Shown here: piece by piece, positions 28,108 through 39,038 of the stretch
How positions within the stretch are numbered: the stretch's first letter is position 1
Layout of the letters: every line of letters begins with the position of its first letter
Assembly (NCBI RefSeq): GCF_000959365.1
Contig: NZ_CP009555.1
Span: forward strand, 620,001-684,000
From: Burkholderia oklahomensis C6786
GTDB lineage: Bacteria > Pseudomonadota > Gammaproteobacteria > Burkholderiales > Burkholderiaceae
DNA length: 64,000 nt
Direction: 5' to 3'
Made by a program: the position numbers and the translations under genes
The notes under the pieces: generated by a model
What the model was told of the DNA's origin: nothing
Databases searched by the model: none
Seen by the model: the letters and a program-made list of their open reading frames with translations, nothing else

Positions 28108-29196
28108 TTACGTATTTTGAACAACGATCGTCGGAAACTTCGACGACATGTCCCGCGCGCGCTCGGCGATCGCGATCGCGACGCCCCGCGCGATCGCGCG
28201 GTAGCGCTCGGCGAGCTTGCCGTTCGGGTCCGCGGCGACGGTCGGCGCGCCGCCGTCCGCCTGCTCGCGAATCCGGATGTCGAGCGGCAGGCTGCCGAGC
28301 ACGGTCACGCCGTACTCCTTCGCCATCCGCTCGGCGCCGCCCGCGCCGAAAATGTGCTCCTCGTGCCCGCAGTTCGAGCACACGTGGATGCTCATGTTCT
28401 CGACGATGCCGAGAATCGGGATGTTCACCTTCTCGAACATCTTGAGCCCCTTCTTCGCGTCGAGGAGCGCGATGTCCTGCGGCGTCGTGACGATCACGGC
28501 GCCCGTCACCGGCACCCGCTGCGCGAGCGTCAGCTGGATGTCGCCCGTGCCGGGCGGCATGTCGACGATCAGATAGTCGAGCTCGCGCCAGTTGGTCTGG
28601 CGCAAGAGCTGCTCGAGCGCCGACGTCGCCATCGGGCCGCGCCATACCATCGGATTGTCCTCGCCGACCAGAAAGCCGATCGAGTTCGCCTGCAGGCCGT
28701 GGCCGACGAGCGGATTCATCGACTTGTTGTCGGGCGATTCGGGCCGGTCGTGAATGCCGAGCATCGTCGGCAGCGACGGGCCGTAGATGTCGGCGTCGAG
28801 GATGCCGACCGACGCGCCTTCGGCCGCGAGCGCGAGCGCGAGGTTCACGGCCGTCGTGCTCTTGCCGACGCCGCCCTTGCCCGACGCGACCGCGACGATG
28901 TTCTTCACGTTCGGCAGTAACTGCACGCCGCGCTGCACCGCATGCGCGGCGATCTCCTGCGACACGTGGACGCGCGCCTCGCGCACGCCCGGCACCGCGG
29001 CGAGCGCCGCCGCGACGCGCGCGCGCGCGTCGTCGAACTGGCTCTTCGCCGGATAGCCGAGCACGACGTCGGCCGAAACGGCGTCGCCGTCGATCGCCAC
29101 GTTGCGGATGCCGCGGTGCGCCGCGTACGGGCGGCCGGTGTTCGGGTCGACGACTGCCGCGAGTGCGGCGTCGGCGAGCGCCCTGTCGATACTCAT
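28108..29196 (-). CDS. apbC: Iron-sulfur cluster carrier protein ApbC/Mrp
   Basis: A 362-residue cytoplasmic P-loop ATPase that carries 4Fe-4S clusters to apo-proteins. Residues 1 to about 85 are a DUF59/MIP18-like domain. The deviant Walker A is GKGGVGKST (106-114); DADIYGPS and VDMPPGTGD follow. The cluster-binding pair Cys273/Cys276 is in CSNCGHEEH. The ATG at 29196 follows a GGAG. It is divergent from the OmpA gene. The long upstream open frame is not used. Confidence 0.96.
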   Translation of the reverse strand: MSIDRALADAALAAVVDPNTGRPYAAHRGIRNVAIDGDAVSADVVLGYPAKSQFDDARARVAAALAAVPGVREARVHVSQEIAAHAVQRGVQLLPNVKNIVAVASGKGGVGKSTTAVNLALALAAEGASVGILDADIYGPSLPTMLGIHDRPESPDNKSMNPLVGHGLQANSIGFLVGEDNPMVWRGPMATSALEQLLRQTNWRELDYLIVDMPPGTGDIQLTLAQRVPVTGAVIVTTPQDIALLDAKKGLKMFEKVNIPILGIVENMSIHVCSNCGHEEHIFGAGGAERMAKEYGVTVLGSLPLDIRIREQADGGAPTVAADPNGKLAERYRAIARGVAIAIAERARDMSSKFPTIVVQNT

Positions 29197-29568
29197 CGAA
29201 ACTCCGTGGGAACGTCGCTCAAAATCGCCCAAAAGGTCAATAATCTTCAAATATTCGGGCGAAAAGCGAGAAAAGTGAAAGAATTTATTGCACGCCATTG
29301 CGTAAAGCCAACTTGCGGCGCAATCTTCGCGGGCGGCGCGCTTCGGGGCCACATCGGGGCCATACCGCCTATATTGTAGAGGCTGGGGCGCGCTTGGTCC
29401 GAACAGCCATCCTGGCGAACGGGGCTTGTCGCATCGGCGGCAGGCTCCGCGGCCGGGCGCCGGACGGATCGAGGCGCTCGCGCGCCCGCATCGCCGGCGC
29501 GCGGGTCCCCCCGCCGAAAGAGCAGTTCTTTTTTGTTCTTGTCGAGTCACTCAAGAGAGGAAACCAAG
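29197..29568. other. Intergenic region between divergent apbC and the OmpA gene
   Basis: About 370 bp. The apbC-proximal part is AT-rich (for example around 29230-29300) and likely carries its promoter. CCTATATTGTAG near 29370 could be a -10 region for the OmpA gene. No small gene was recognised. Confidence 0.45.
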
Positions 29569-30216
29569 ATGAATACCAAAATCGCGACGCGCTTGTCCGT
29601 TTTCGCTCTCGCCGGCGCCCTGCTGGCGGGTTGCGCGACCCCGCAAGGAACCAACACGGCAGTCGGCACGGGCACGGGCGCCGCGCTCGGCGCAGGCATC
29701 GGCGCACTGGCCGGCGGCGGCAAGGGCGCGGCGATCGGCGCCGGCGTCGGCGCACTCGTCGGCGGCGTGACGGGCTACAACTGGCAAGCGATCAAGAACA
29801 AGCTTGCGCCGTCCGCGCAGCAGACGGGCACGCAGGTCACCGAGCAGCCGGACGGCTCGCTCAAGCTGAACGTGCCGAGCTCGGTCACGTTCGCGACCGA
29901 CCAGTATGCGGTCACGCCGGCGTTCACGCCGCTCTTGAACGACCTCGCGTCGACGCTGAACCAGAACCCGCAGATCACCGCGTCCGTCGTCGGCTACACC
30001 GACAGCACGGGCTCGGCGGCGCACAACCAGACGCTGTCGCAGAATCGCGCGCAAAGCGTCGTGAACGCGATGTCGCAGCGCGGCGTCGCGGCAAGCCGCC
30101 TGTCGGCGCAAGGCATGGGCGCATCGAACCCGATCGCCGACAACGCGACGGAAGCCGGCCGCGCGCAGAACCGCCGCGTCGAGATCTACCTGCGCGCTCC
30201 GCAAGCGGCGCAGTAA
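29569..30216 (+). CDS. OmpA-family peptidoglycan-binding lipoprotein
   Basis: A 215-residue lipoprotein: signal peptide with lipobox LLAGC, then a glycine-zipper segment (about 30-75, repeated GAGIGALAGGGKGA motifs) likely to insert in the outer membrane. The C-terminal OmpA-like domain (about 105-210) has GYTDSTGS, NQTLSQNRAQSVVNAM and the NRRVEIYL end, which carry the Asp and Arg that hold diaminopimelate of peptidoglycan. It tethers the outer membrane to the wall. The ATG at 29569 follows AGAGAGG. A strong terminator lies downstream. Confidence 0.93.
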   Translation: MNTKIATRLSVFALAGALLAGCATPQGTNTAVGTGTGAALGAGIGALAGGGKGAAIGAGVGALVGGVTGYNWQAIKNKLAPSAQQTGTQVTEQPDGSLKLNVPSSVTFATDQYAVTPAFTPLLNDLASTLNQNPQITASVVGYTDSTGSAAHNQTLSQNRAQSVVNAMSQRGVAASRLSAQGMGASNPIADNATEAGRAQNRRVEIYLRAPQAAQ

Positions 30217-30383
30217 ATCCGACCGCTGGAGAATGGCGCGCCGAGTCCCGCCGGACAAGGCTTTCGAGGCGGCTCGTAACAACTCGAAAAAATTTTCGAA
30301 CTTCTTGCGAGCCGCGGAGTCTGTCTTTACGGTACGTGACGGTGCTGCCGGCGCGTCACCATTCTCCTCTTGTCGTTGTTGCT

Positions 30384-30412
30384 CCGGGGCCACATCCGCC
30401 CCGGTTTTTTTT
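30384..30412 (+). terminator. Rho-independent terminator of the OmpA gene
   Basis: CCGGGGC / GCCCCGG stem with a 7-nt loop followed by eight T. It is 168 bp after the OmpA stop. The rest of 30217-30692 shows no gene; the metG promoter should lie near its right end. Confidence 0.9.
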
Positions 30413-30640
30413 GCCCGCACGACGCCTCGCTGCGCCGCAACATCCGACCTGTCCGCTCAGCCGTCGCCGCGCACCGCGCAGCCGACGCAAACATAGCCGC
30501 TTTGCCCAAAGCTTTCAATTCGTAAAATATTACGGCTCGTGACACGCCATGCGCGCGTCGGCGAGCGTCGCGTCGCAACCCCGCTCGATGGGCGCAACCA
30601 TGCGCCGTCCGCCCCGTACATCGGCTGGCGGCCGCCCTGC

Positions 30641-30646
30641 TAGAAT
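30641..30646 (+). promoter_or_regulatory. Possible -10 box of metG
   Basis: TAGAAT, 52 bp before the chosen metG start, in GC-rich surroundings. No obvious -35. Confidence 0.35.
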
Positions 30647-30692
30647 CGCAGCTTCCCTGCGATTTTCCGCAAGCAGTCCCTTCAGAGACCCT

Positions 30693-32849
30693 ATGTCCGC
30701 ATCCGACCTCACCTCCGTGCAGGCCGGCGCGCCGCAAGGCCGCCGCCAGATCCTCGTCACGTCCGCGCTGCCCTATGCGAACGGGCAGATTCACATCGGC
30801 CACCTGGTCGAGTACATCCAGACCGACGTCTGGGTGCGGACGATGCGAATGCACGGCCACGAGATCTACTACATCGGCGCGGACGACACGCACGGCACGC
30901 CTGTCATGCTGCGCGCCGAGCAGGAAGGCGTGACGCCGAAGCAGCTGATCGAGCGCGTGTGGCGGGAGCACAAGCGCGACTTCGACAGCTTCGGGGTCTC
31001 GTTCGACAATTTCTATACGACGGATTCCGACGAGAACCGCGTGCTGAGCGAGAAGATCTACCTCGCGCTGAAGGACGCCGGCTTCATCGCCAAGCGCGAG
31101 ATCGAGCAGGCTTACGACCCCGTCAAGGAAATGTTTCTGCCGGACCGCTTCATCAAAGGCGAGTGCCCGAAGTGCCACGCGAAGGACCAGTACGGCGACA
31201 GCTGCGAAGTGTGCGGCACGACGTATCAGCCGACGGATCTCGTCAATCCGTACTCGGTCGTGTCGGGCGCGACGCCCGTGCGCAAGACGTCGACGCACTA
31301 CTTCTTCCGGCTGTCCGACCCGCGCTGCGAGGCATTCCTGCGCGAATGGGTGAGCGGCCTCGCGCAGCCCGAAGCGACCAACAAGATGCGCGAATGGCTC
31401 GGCGACGCGGGCGAAGCGAAGCTCGCCGACTGGGACATCTCGCGCGACGCGCCCTACTTCGGCTTCGAGATCCCCGGCGCGCCCGGCAAGTATTTCTATG
31501 TGTGGCTCGACGCGCCCGTCGGCTACTACGCGAGCTTCAAGAACCTGTGCGAGCGGCGCGGCATCGATTTCGACGCGTGGATCAAGAAGGACTCGACGAC
31601 CGAGCAGTATCACTTCATCGGCAAGGACATCCTGTACTTCCACACGCTGTTCTGGCCCGCGATGCTCGAGTTCTCGGGCCATCGCACGCCGACCAACGTG
31701 TTCGCGCACGGCTTTCTGACGGTCGACGGCGCGAAGATGTCGAAGTCGCGCGGCACCTTCATCACCGCGCAGAGCTACATCGACACGGGCCTCAACCCCG
31801 AATGGCTGCGCTACTACTTCGCCGCGAAGCTCAACGCGACGATGGAAGACATCGACCTGAACCTCGAGGACTTCCAGGCGCGCGTGAACAGCGACCTCGT
31901 CGGCAAGTACGTGAACATCGCGAGCCGCGCGGCAGGCTTCCTGATCAAGCGCTTCGACGGCCGCGTGCAGGACAGCGCGATGAACCATCCGCTCCTCGCG
32001 ACGCTGCGCGATGCGATTCCGCAAATCGCCGCGCACTACGAAGCGCGCGAGTACGGCCGCGCGCTGCGCCAGACGATGGAGCTCGCCGACGAGGTCAACG
32101 GCTACGTCGACACGGCGAAGCCGTGGGAGCTCGCGAAGGATCCGGCGAACGCGGCCGCGCTGCACGAAACCTGCAGCGTGAGCCTCGAGGCGTTCCGCCT
32201 GCTGTCGCTCGCGCTCAAGCCCGTGCTGCCGCGCGTCGCGGAGGGCGTCGAAGCGTTCTTCGGCGTCGCGCCGCTCGTGTGGGCCGACGCGAGCAAGCCG
32301 CTGTCGTCCGAGCAGCCGATCCGCGCGTATCAGCATCTGATGACCCGCGTCGATCCGAAGCAGCTCGACGCGCTCCTCGCCGCGAACCGCGGCTCGCTTC
32401 AGGGCGCCGCCGCGGCGGCCGATGCGGACGCGGCGAACGGCGGCGGCGCGAAGAATGCGAAGAGCGCGAAGGACGCGAAAGCCGCGCCCGCCGATGACGA
32501 CGCCTCGCCGATCATCGCGATCGACGACTTCGCGAAGATCGATCTGCGCATCGCGAAGATCGTCGCGTGCGAAGCCGTCGACGGCTCCGACAAGCTGCTG
32601 CGGCTCACGCTCGACGTCGGCGAGGAGAAGACCCGCAACGTGTTCTCCGGGATCAAGTCGGCGTACCGGCCGGAGGATCTCGTCGGCAAGCTGACGGTGA
32701 TGGTCGCGAACCTCGCGCCGCGCAAGATGAAGTTCGGCATGTCCGAAGGGATGGTGCTCGCCGCGTCGGCAGCCGACGAAAAGGCCGAGCCGGGCCTCTA
32801 CATCCTCGAGCCGCATAGCGGCGCGAAGCCCGGCATGCGCGTGAAGTAA
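30693..32849 (+). CDS. metG: Methionyl-tRNA synthetase
   Basis: A 718-residue class I synthetase charging tRNA-Met. The HIGH motif is in [12 protein letters not shown], the zinc-binding cysteines in [21 protein letters not shown], and KMSKS in [12 protein letters not shown]. The anticodon-binding helical domain follows. After an Ala-rich linker (about 570-605) comes a C-terminal tRNA-binding OB-fold (Trbp111/EMAP type) beginning at [20 protein letters not shown]. The ATG at 30693 precedes the conserved [15 protein letters not shown]. Confidence 0.98.
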   Translation: MSASDLTSVQAGAPQGRRQILVTSALPYANGQIHIGHLVEYIQTDVWVRTMRMHGHEIYYIGADDTHGTPVMLRAEQEGVTPKQLIERVWREHKRDFDSFGVSFDNFYTTDSDENRVLSEKIYLALKDAGFIAKREIEQAYDPVKEMFLPDRFIKGECPKCHAKDQYGDSCEVCGTTYQPTDLVNPYSVVSGATPVRKTSTHYFFRLSDPRCEAFLREWVSGLAQPEATNKMREWLGDAGEAKLADWDISRDAPYFGFEIPGAPGKYFYVWLDAPVGYYASFKNLCERRGIDFDAWIKKDSTTEQYHFIGKDILYFHTLFWPAMLEFSGHRTPTNVFAHGFLTVDGAKMSKSRGTFITAQSYIDTGLNPEWLRYYFAAKLNATMEDIDLNLEDFQARVNSDLVGKYVNIASRAAGFLIKRFDGRVQDSAMNHPLLATLRDAIPQIAAHYEAREYGRALRQTMELADEVNGYVDTAKPWELAKDPANAAALHETCSVSLEAFRLLSLALKPVLPRVAEGVEAFFGVAPLVWADASKPLSSEQPIRAYQHLMTRVDPKQLDALLAANRGSLQGAAAAADADAANGGGAKNAKSAKDAKAAPADDDASPIIAIDDFAKIDLRIAKIVACEAVDGSDKLLRLTLDVGEEKTRNVFSGIKSAYRPEDLVGKLTVMVANLAPRKMKFGMSEGMVLAASAADEKAEPGLYILEPHSGAKPGMRVK

Positions 32850-32965
32850 GCGGCGGCGCACTTCGCCGCGATGCAGAATGAACATCAAGCGGCGCGAACG
32901 GAGCGCGCCGGGCTCGCGCGCGGCGGCACGGCGGCGACGGGCGCCCCGCCGCCGTCCCCGCCGCG

Positions 32966-35900
32966 TCACCACCAGCGATCGAAGCGCCGCGTGTAGTTGA
33001 GGTCGACGCCCTGGAACGTGCCGCCATACGCGGATATCGCCCAGAACCGCGTCAGGTTGATCGTCGCCTTGAACGCGTTGCTCGCCGACTGCAGCCCCTG
33101 CTCGTAGCCGAGCACGAAGCGCTCGTTGATCGCCTTCGACACGAGCACGACCTGCGGATCGGTCAGGCCGACGTCGCTGCGGCCGACCGACACTTCGTCG
33201 AGCCCGACCGTCTGCGCGACGCGCTTGCCGGTCGCGCTGCCGAGGAGCGCGAGCGCCGTCGTCATCGCGTTCTGCTGGCCGAGGTTGTTGCCCTGGTCGG
33301 TGCCGTGGCCGAACAGGAGCCACGACAGCTTCTCGTTGTCGTTGACGTTCGGCTCGGACACGAGCCTGACGGTGGGCGACTGCACCGTGCCCGTCACCTG
33401 CACGCCCGCCTCGACTTCCTGATTGCGGCGCATCGCGAGAATGTTGATGCCCGGATTCGACACCGGCCCGTTGAACGTGAAGAAGCCGTTCTCGATCGAG
33501 AGCTTGCGGCCGAACGACGTATAGGTCGAGCCTTCCGTCACGCGCACGTTGCCGACCGCGCGCAGCGGCACGCCGGGCGCGCTCATCACCGTCACCGTGC
33601 CGGCGAGCCGCAGATCCGCGCCGTGCCCCTTGAAGCGGAAGTCGCGGCCGAGGCCGATGTCGATGTTCGCGCGCGGCGCGAGCGACGGCGCGGGCTTCTC
33701 GGTCGCGGGCGCGGGCTTCGCGATCGCGGTGCCCGTCTTCGTCTCGCCGCGCTCGAGGCTGCCCGGACGCACGATCACGACGTCGTCCGACAGATGCGGC
33801 GCCGCCTCCTCGGGCAGATCGAACAGCGCGCGATCGACGGTGAACTTGCCGTTGATCGCGATGCCGCCGCGCGGCGTGTCGTTCTCGACGACCGCCTTGC
33901 CCGACAGCGACAGCTTGCGGTCCGGCGCGGCGAAGAGCTCGAGCTTGTCGGCGACGATGCTCGCCGTCAGGTCCGGCTCGCTGCCGTCGAGCCGCACGCG
34001 GCCGATCGCGCGCAGCGTGCCGTCGCCGCCGTGGAACTCGACTTGCTCGAACTCGACGAGGTTCTCGGTCAGCTTCACGCGCACGATCCCGTCTTTCAGC
34101 TGCACGCCCTGGTCGACGAGCGTCGCCGACAGGCTGTCGCCCGAGAGCGTGCCCGACAGCTTCGGCTTCGCGGGCGTGCCCGCGACCGTCAGCTTCAGCG
34201 CGGCGCGCCCGTCGAGCAGATAGCCCGGGCCGAACAGGCCGCCCGTCGACTTCAGCGCCGGCACGTCCGCGTCGATGCGGCCCGTGAGCGGACCGTCCTC
34301 GGCGACGCCGAACACGCCGTCGCGCAGCGCGAACGGCACCGCGACGCTCGCGTCGAGCGTGCCGATGCGGGTCGCCTGCGCGTGCGCGGTCGCACTCAGC
34401 CGGTTGCCCGGCATGAACGTCGCGCGCGCCGACAGGTCGCCGATGCCGAGCGACGCGACGCCGCGTCCGGTTGCGATCGTCACGTCGCCGCTCCTGCGCT
34501 TGATCTGCGCGTGGCCGGCGGCGGTGTCGCCAAGCGTGACGTCCCAGTCGCCGTCGAGAATCAGATCGGTGCGCAGCGGCGAGCGCTTGCCCGTGAGCTC
34601 CGCGCGGATCTCGAGCGCGCGCGCCACCGACAGGTTCGTGATCGAGCCCGCGGTGCGCAGCTTGCCGCGCTCGAGCGCGAACGATTTCAGGTCGATCGTC
34701 GCGCCTTCGACGGACAGCTTCGCCGCGCTCAGCGTCACGCGCTGCGCGCCCGCCGAGATCGTGAGCGGCGTGTCGAGCGAGATCGACGGCGTGCCGCGGT
34801 TCGACAGGCGCGTGACGGTGCCGTCCCAGCGCATCCCGTCGCGCGCTTCGACCACTCCGCCATTCGCCGCGACGGCGAGGTTGATCACGCGGCCTTCGGC
34901 GATGCCGATCGCGGTCGCATCGAACGTGTGCTTCGCGCGCGTGCCGTTCAGATGCGCGGACAGCGTCTTCAGGCTCACCGCGCCGAGCGCGACATCGTTC
35001 GCGTCGGCGGTAAACACGAGCGCGCCGCGCGCGCCGTCGCGAATGTCCGCGCGGCCTTGCGCCGCGCCGATCCGGTTCGAGCCGAACACGACGCCGCTCG
35101 CCGTGTATTCGCCGCTCACGTTCGGATGCGCGAACGAGCCCGTCAGCTCGCCGTTCGCGCGCACGAGGCCCGCGAGACCGAAGCCGAGACGATCGAGCTG
35201 CGGCGCGTCGACGGAAAAGCGCAGCCGGTCGCCGGGCGCGCCGAAGCTGCCGCGCAGGCCGACCTGGTTGCCCGCGATCGACAGGTTCGCGTTGCTCGGC
35301 AGGATCCGCGAGCCCGCCATCTGCACCGTGCCTTCGCCCGTCATCGGCAGGCCGTCGTAGACGCTGTCGCCGAGCTTGAACTGCGCCTTCGTCGAGAAGC
35401 CGGGCGCAAGCGCGCCCGTCGCCGCGAGCGTGCCGTTCACGCGCGCCGTGCCCGCACGCGGGCCGGCCGATGTCCGCGCGACCTTCGCGCCGCCGCCGCT
35501 CCTGCCACCCTTCGCGACCTTCCCGCCCTTCGCGCCTTTGCCGCCGCCCTGCTTCGCGGCCGACGACGCACCGGCCGCCGCCAGCGCGAGCGGATCGAAA
35601 TCGACGAGCTTCGCCTTCAGGTCGTAGGTCGAGCGCGCGTCATGCTTGAGCACGCCCGCGAGCTCGACGCGCCCCTTGCCCGCCGTCACGCGCGCGTCGG
35701 CGATCGTCGTCTGCTTCGCGTCGAGCGTGACCTTCGCCTTCGCGCCGAGCGCGAGCTTCGCGTCGGCGAGATCGAAGTCGATCGTCTGCGCGCCGTGCTC
35801 GAGCGCGACGCCGACGGGCCCCGCGAGCCGCATCGGCCGCAGCGCGGCGACGAACGCGTTCAGATCGAGATTCGCGACCTTCAGATCGAATTTGCCGCGG

Positions 35901-37060
35901 CCATTCGAGAGCGCGCCGCCGCCCGTCACGCTGCCGTCGCGGATCGTGCGCACCTCGAGCGAGTCGATGCGCTGCGCGTGCGCGTCGAGCCGCACGTTCG
36001 CGTGCGCGTCGACGAGCGGCAGCAGTCCGTCGCCGAGCGTGCCGGGCTTCGCGTTGACGATCGACACCGGGCCCGTGACGACGAACGACTTCGGCGTCTT
36101 CGGATCGGGCGTCGCGGGCTCGAGCTGCGCGCGCACGGCGAGATCGGCGCCGGGCGCGCCCGGCGACAGCGCGCGCGGATTCACGTGATCGAACACGATC
36201 GACGCGCGCGTGAGCGGCACGTCGCCGAACGGCGCAGCCTCGACGTGCGCGCGGCCCGCGAGCTTCATCCCCGAGGCGTCGAGGTCCGCGACGAGCGCTT
36301 CGAGCGAGCCCGACACGCGCGCGCGCGCATCGACCGGCTCGCCCGACAGCTTGCCCGCGTAGGTCGCGTCGCCGTCGATCGCGAACGGCCGCACGCCGTC
36401 GAGCCGCGCGTTCGCGGTCAGCGCGCCGAACGGCGTGTCGAGGCGCTCGACCGTCGCGTCATGGCGACGGCCGTCGCTCGCGCCGCGGAAGATCAGGTTG
36501 TCGAACTCGGTCGTCGAGCCGGCTTCGTGGATCAGCAGCTTGTCGAAGCGCAGATCCTCGATGGCGAGCTGCAGCGGCAGTTGCAGGTCCTGCGGCATGA
36601 CGGTCGGCGACGGCGGCGACGGCACGACGCGCACGTCGATCGCGCCCGCGCGCAGCGACGCGATCGTGAAGCGCCACGGCGCGCGCGTGAGCGCCCAGCG
36701 TCCGGCGACGCGATCGATTCTTACTTCGGTACCCGAACCATCGGGACTCGTCCACGCGAGCTGCTTGAGCCGCACGCCGGTCGCGAGCGTGCCGCCTTCG
36801 AGCGTGCCCGAAAGCCGCCCGCCGAGCAGCTTGACGGCCGCGTGCCATGCGAACTGCGTGCCGCGCTCGGTCGTCGCGGCGGCGAAGAGCACGCCCGCCG
36901 TCGCAGCGACGAGCACGACGACGACGAGCGCCGTCCACGCGAGCGCGGCGAGCGCGCGCCGGACGCGCGAGCGCCTGTTCGGCGCGGGCTCGCGCGGGCC
37001 GCCGGGCGCGCCGCCGTCCGGCGCGCTGGGTGGAGTCGGTTCGGATACGTCCTTCGTCAT
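32966..37060 (-). CDS. tamB: Translocation and assembly module protein TamB
   Basis: A 1364-residue AsmA/TamB-type protein spanning the envelope: Pro- and Gly-rich cytoplasmic start, one membrane helix (about 36-61), a very long beta-rich periplasmic part typical of lipid-bridge proteins, and the conserved DUF490 C-terminal domain (LSWLLFGHGTDQG, VGLDEVSVGRSD, ending SAYGGTFQGVDLNYTRRFDRWW). It works with TamA in outer-membrane protein insertion and phospholipid transport. A Lys, Gly and Ala-rich insert lies near residues 510-545. The ATG lies 13 bp after the tamA stop. Confidence 0.93.
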   Translation of the reverse strand: MTKDVSEPTPPSAPDGGAPGGPREPAPNRRSRVRRALAALAWTALVVVVLVAATAGVLFAAATTERGTQFAWHAAVKLLGGRLSGTLEGGTLATGVRLKQLAWTSPDGSGTEVRIDRVAGRWALTRAPWRFTIASLRAGAIDVRVVPSPPSPTVMPQDLQLPLQLAIEDLRFDKLLIHEAGSTTEFDNLIFRGASDGRRHDATVERLDTPFGALTANARLDGVRPFAIDGDATYAGKLSGEPVDARARVSGSLEALVADLDASGMKLAGRAHVEAAPFGDVPLTRASIVFDHVNPRALSPGAPGADLAVRAQLEPATPDPKTPKSFVVTGPVSIVNAKPGTLGDGLLPLVDAHANVRLDAHAQRIDSLEVRTIRDGSVTGGGALSNGRGKFDLKVANLDLNAFVAALRPMRLAGPVGVALEHGAQTIDFDLADAKLALGAKAKVTLDAKQTTIADARVTAGKGRVELAGVLKHDARSTYDLKAKLVDFDPLALAAAGASSAAKQGGGKGAKGGKVAKGGRSGGGAKVARTSAGPRAGTARVNGTLAATGALAPGFSTKAQFKLGDSVYDGLPMTGEGTVQMAGSRILPSNANLSIAGNQVGLRGSFGAPGDRLRFSVDAPQLDRLGFGLAGLVRANGELTGSFAHPNVSGEYTASGVVFGSNRIGAAQGRADIRDGARGALVFTADANDVALGAVSLKTLSAHLNGTRAKHTFDATAIGIAEGRVINLAVAANGGVVEARDGMRWDGTVTRLSNRGTPSISLDTPLTISAGAQRVTLSAAKLSVEGATIDLKSFALERGKLRTAGSITNLSVARALEIRAELTGKRSPLRTDLILDGDWDVTLGDTAAGHAQIKRRSGDVTIATGRGVASLGIGDLSARATFMPGNRLSATAHAQATRIGTLDASVAVPFALRDGVFGVAEDGPLTGRIDADVPALKSTGGLFGPGYLLDGRAALKLTVAGTPAKPKLSGTLSGDSLSATLVDQGVQLKDGIVRVKLTENLVEFEQVEFHGGDGTLRAIGRVRLDGSEPDLTASIVADKLELFAAPDRKLSLSGKAVVENDTPRGGIAINGKFTVDRALFDLPEEAAPHLSDDVVIVRPGSLERGETKTGTAIAKPAPATEKPAPSLAPRANIDIGLGRDFRFKGHGADLRLAGTVTVMSAPGVPLRAVGNVRVTEGSTYTSFGRKLSIENGFFTFNGPVSNPGINILAMRRNQEVEAGVQVTGTVQSPTVRLVSEPNVNDNEKLSWLLFGHGTDQGNNLGQQNAMTTALALLGSATGKRVAQTVGLDEVSVGRSDVGLTDPQVVLVSKAINERFVLGYEQGLQSASNAFKATINLTRFWAISAYGGTFQGVDLNYTRRFDRWW

Positions 37061-37073
37061 GCCAAATGAAAAA

Positions 37074-38891
37074 TCAGAATGCGATGCCGAGCGTCAGATA
37101 CGGACGCACGCTCTTGTTCTTCAAGCCGTAAGCGAGATCGAAATTGACCGGGCCGACCGGGCTGCGCCAGCGCACGCCGGCGCCCACGCCCGGATAGAAC
37201 ACCTTCTCGCCCCACGCGTCGGTCGCCGTGCCGATGTCGAAGAAGGTCGCCGCGCCCCAGTCGCGATTGAACCAGTGCTGGTATTCGGCCGTGCCCGTCA
37301 CGAGGTACTTGGTCGGCAGCACCGAGCCGTCGACCGAATTGCCGATGCTCTGATAGCCGTAGCCGCGCACCGAGTTCGAGCCGCCCGCGCGGAAGAGGAG
37401 CGACGCCGGCACGCCCGACGAGCTGCCGCTCGTGAACACGCCGCCCAGCTCCGCGCGAAACACGAAGAGATCGCGCTTGCCGATCGGCACGTATTGCTGG
37501 CCGCGCGCGTAGCCGCGAATGAACGTCTGGTCGGTCAGCACGCCCTTCACCGCGAAGCCGGCTTCCGCATGGATCAGGTTGCCCGAGCGCGGGAACAGCG
37601 GATCGTCGACGTTGCGGCGCGTCCACGCCCATTGCGGGACGAGCGCGCGGCTCGTCGTCGGGCCGGCGCCGTTCTGGTCGAGCCGGTCCTGATAGAACAT
37701 CAGCGAGTACGTATAGTCGATGAACTGGCCGGCGCGCGTGCGCTGCGCGCCGACGCGCGCGCTGTAGATCCGCGTGTCCGACACGTTCGTGTTCGTGTAC
37801 GACGCGAGGATGCTGTTGGTCCACGCGCGCGGGCCGGGCGGCATCGAAAGCTGGACCTGCCCGTACTGCTGGATCTGGTCGATCCGCCCCGACACCGACA
37901 GCGGCCACGCGGCGCCGAACGTGTCGAGATACGTGTACGAACCCTGGATGTGCGGCCCCGTGTCGGTCGCGTAGCCGATCCCGCCGCGCACGCTGTTGTA
38001 CTGATACTCGCTGACCTTCACGTGCACGGGCGTGTCGAGCGGCCGCGCGACGTCGTCCGATACGTCGATCGCGACGCTCGCGTAGTACGGCGTGTTCTGC
38101 AACTGGCGCTGCAATTCGGCGATGCGCTTCGCATCGTAAATCTCGCCGGCGGACAGCGGATTCACGTTGTGCACGATCTTCTCCGGATAGCGGCGCACGC
38201 CGGACACGTCGAGCTCGCCGATCGTAAACGTCGGCCCGCTGTCGAGCGTCACCGCGAGCCTCGCTTCGCGCGTGCGCGGATCGACGCGCGCCTCCGACGC
38301 GGTGATCTTCGCGCCGAGATAGCGGCGCGACTGCAATTGCTTGAGCGCCGCGTTCTTCGCGTCGTCCCAGCCGGACTGCGTGAACGCGTCGCCCGGCTTG
38401 AGCGAGAACGCGAGGCGCGTCGCCGTCTCCTGCTTCGGGTCCTCGCTCGCGACCGGGCCGTCGAACGTCAGATCGACGGCCGACACGACGGTCTGCGCGC
38501 CCGGCTCGACCGACACCGTCACGCGGCGCTCGCCGCCCGTCGTGCGCACGTCGGTGCGCACGACGGGCGAGAAATAGCCGGCCGTCGCGGCGAGCTCGCG
38601 CACCTGCTGCGGCGTCGCGGTCACGAGGAATTCGAACTGGTCTTCGCTCAGGTCTTCGCGCTTCGCGAAGCGGGCGATGTCGAGGTGCTGCTTGAGCAGG
38701 CTCTTGACCGAGCGCGGCGCGTCGATCTCGACCGCGTACTTCGCGAACGCGGGCGCCGCGAGCGCGGCCGCGCAGCCGGCGAGCAGCACGCGCAGGCCGC
38801 GCCGCGCAAACGCGCGCCATCCGGGCGCCCGGCTCGACGCGCCGCGCGCGGCGCGCGAAAAAGCATGCTGTCGTGGTGCCCGCCCTGCCAA
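37074..38891 (-). CDS. tamA: Outer-membrane assembly protein TamA (Omp85 family)
   Basis: This Omp85-family protein has a signal peptide ending AAPAFA, POTRA domains (KYAVEIDAP..., ATPQQVRELAATAGYFSPV, FTIGELDVSGVRRYPEKIV) and a 16-strand barrel ending in Phe (YLTLGIAF). The barrel contains the family loop FRAGGSNSVRGYGYQSIG. With TamB it helps insert outer-membrane proteins. The start is taken as TTG at 38891: GGAGG sits 6 nt upstream and the leader is then of sensible length (605 residues). An ATG at 38978 would add 29 residues without family character. Confidence 0.9.
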   Translation of the reverse strand: MAGRAPRQHAFSRAARGASSRAPGWRAFARRGLRVLLAGCAAALAAPAFAKYAVEIDAPRSVKSLLKQHLDIARFAKREDLSEDQFEFLVTATPQQVRELAATAGYFSPVVRTDVRTTGGERRVTVSVEPGAQTVVSAVDLTFDGPVASEDPKQETATRLAFSLKPGDAFTQSGWDDAKNAALKQLQSRRYLGAKITASEARVDPRTREARLAVTLDSGPTFTIGELDVSGVRRYPEKIVHNVNPLSAGEIYDAKRIAELQRQLQNTPYYASVAIDVSDDVARPLDTPVHVKVSEYQYNSVRGGIGYATDTGPHIQGSYTYLDTFGAAWPLSVSGRIDQIQQYGQVQLSMPPGPRAWTNSILASYTNTNVSDTRIYSARVGAQRTRAGQFIDYTYSLMFYQDRLDQNGAGPTTSRALVPQWAWTRRNVDDPLFPRSGNLIHAEAGFAVKGVLTDQTFIRGYARGQQYVPIGKRDLFVFRAELGGVFTSGSSSGVPASLLFRAGGSNSVRGYGYQSIGNSVDGSVLPTKYLVTGTAEYQHWFNRDWGAATFFDIGTATDAWGEKVFYPGVGAGVRWRSPVGPVNFDLAYGLKNKSVRPYLTLGIAF

Positions 38892-39038
38892 ACAAGACCT
38901 CCGCTGTAAGAATATCGTCGGATCAAAGCCGTCATTTGAACACAGTGCGGTGTGCGCAGAACGCGCTTTCGGCCACATTGCCGCACGACGATCGCGCTTT
39001 CGACGCCGTTTTGCCGCCGGCCGTTCCCCGCGTTGCGG

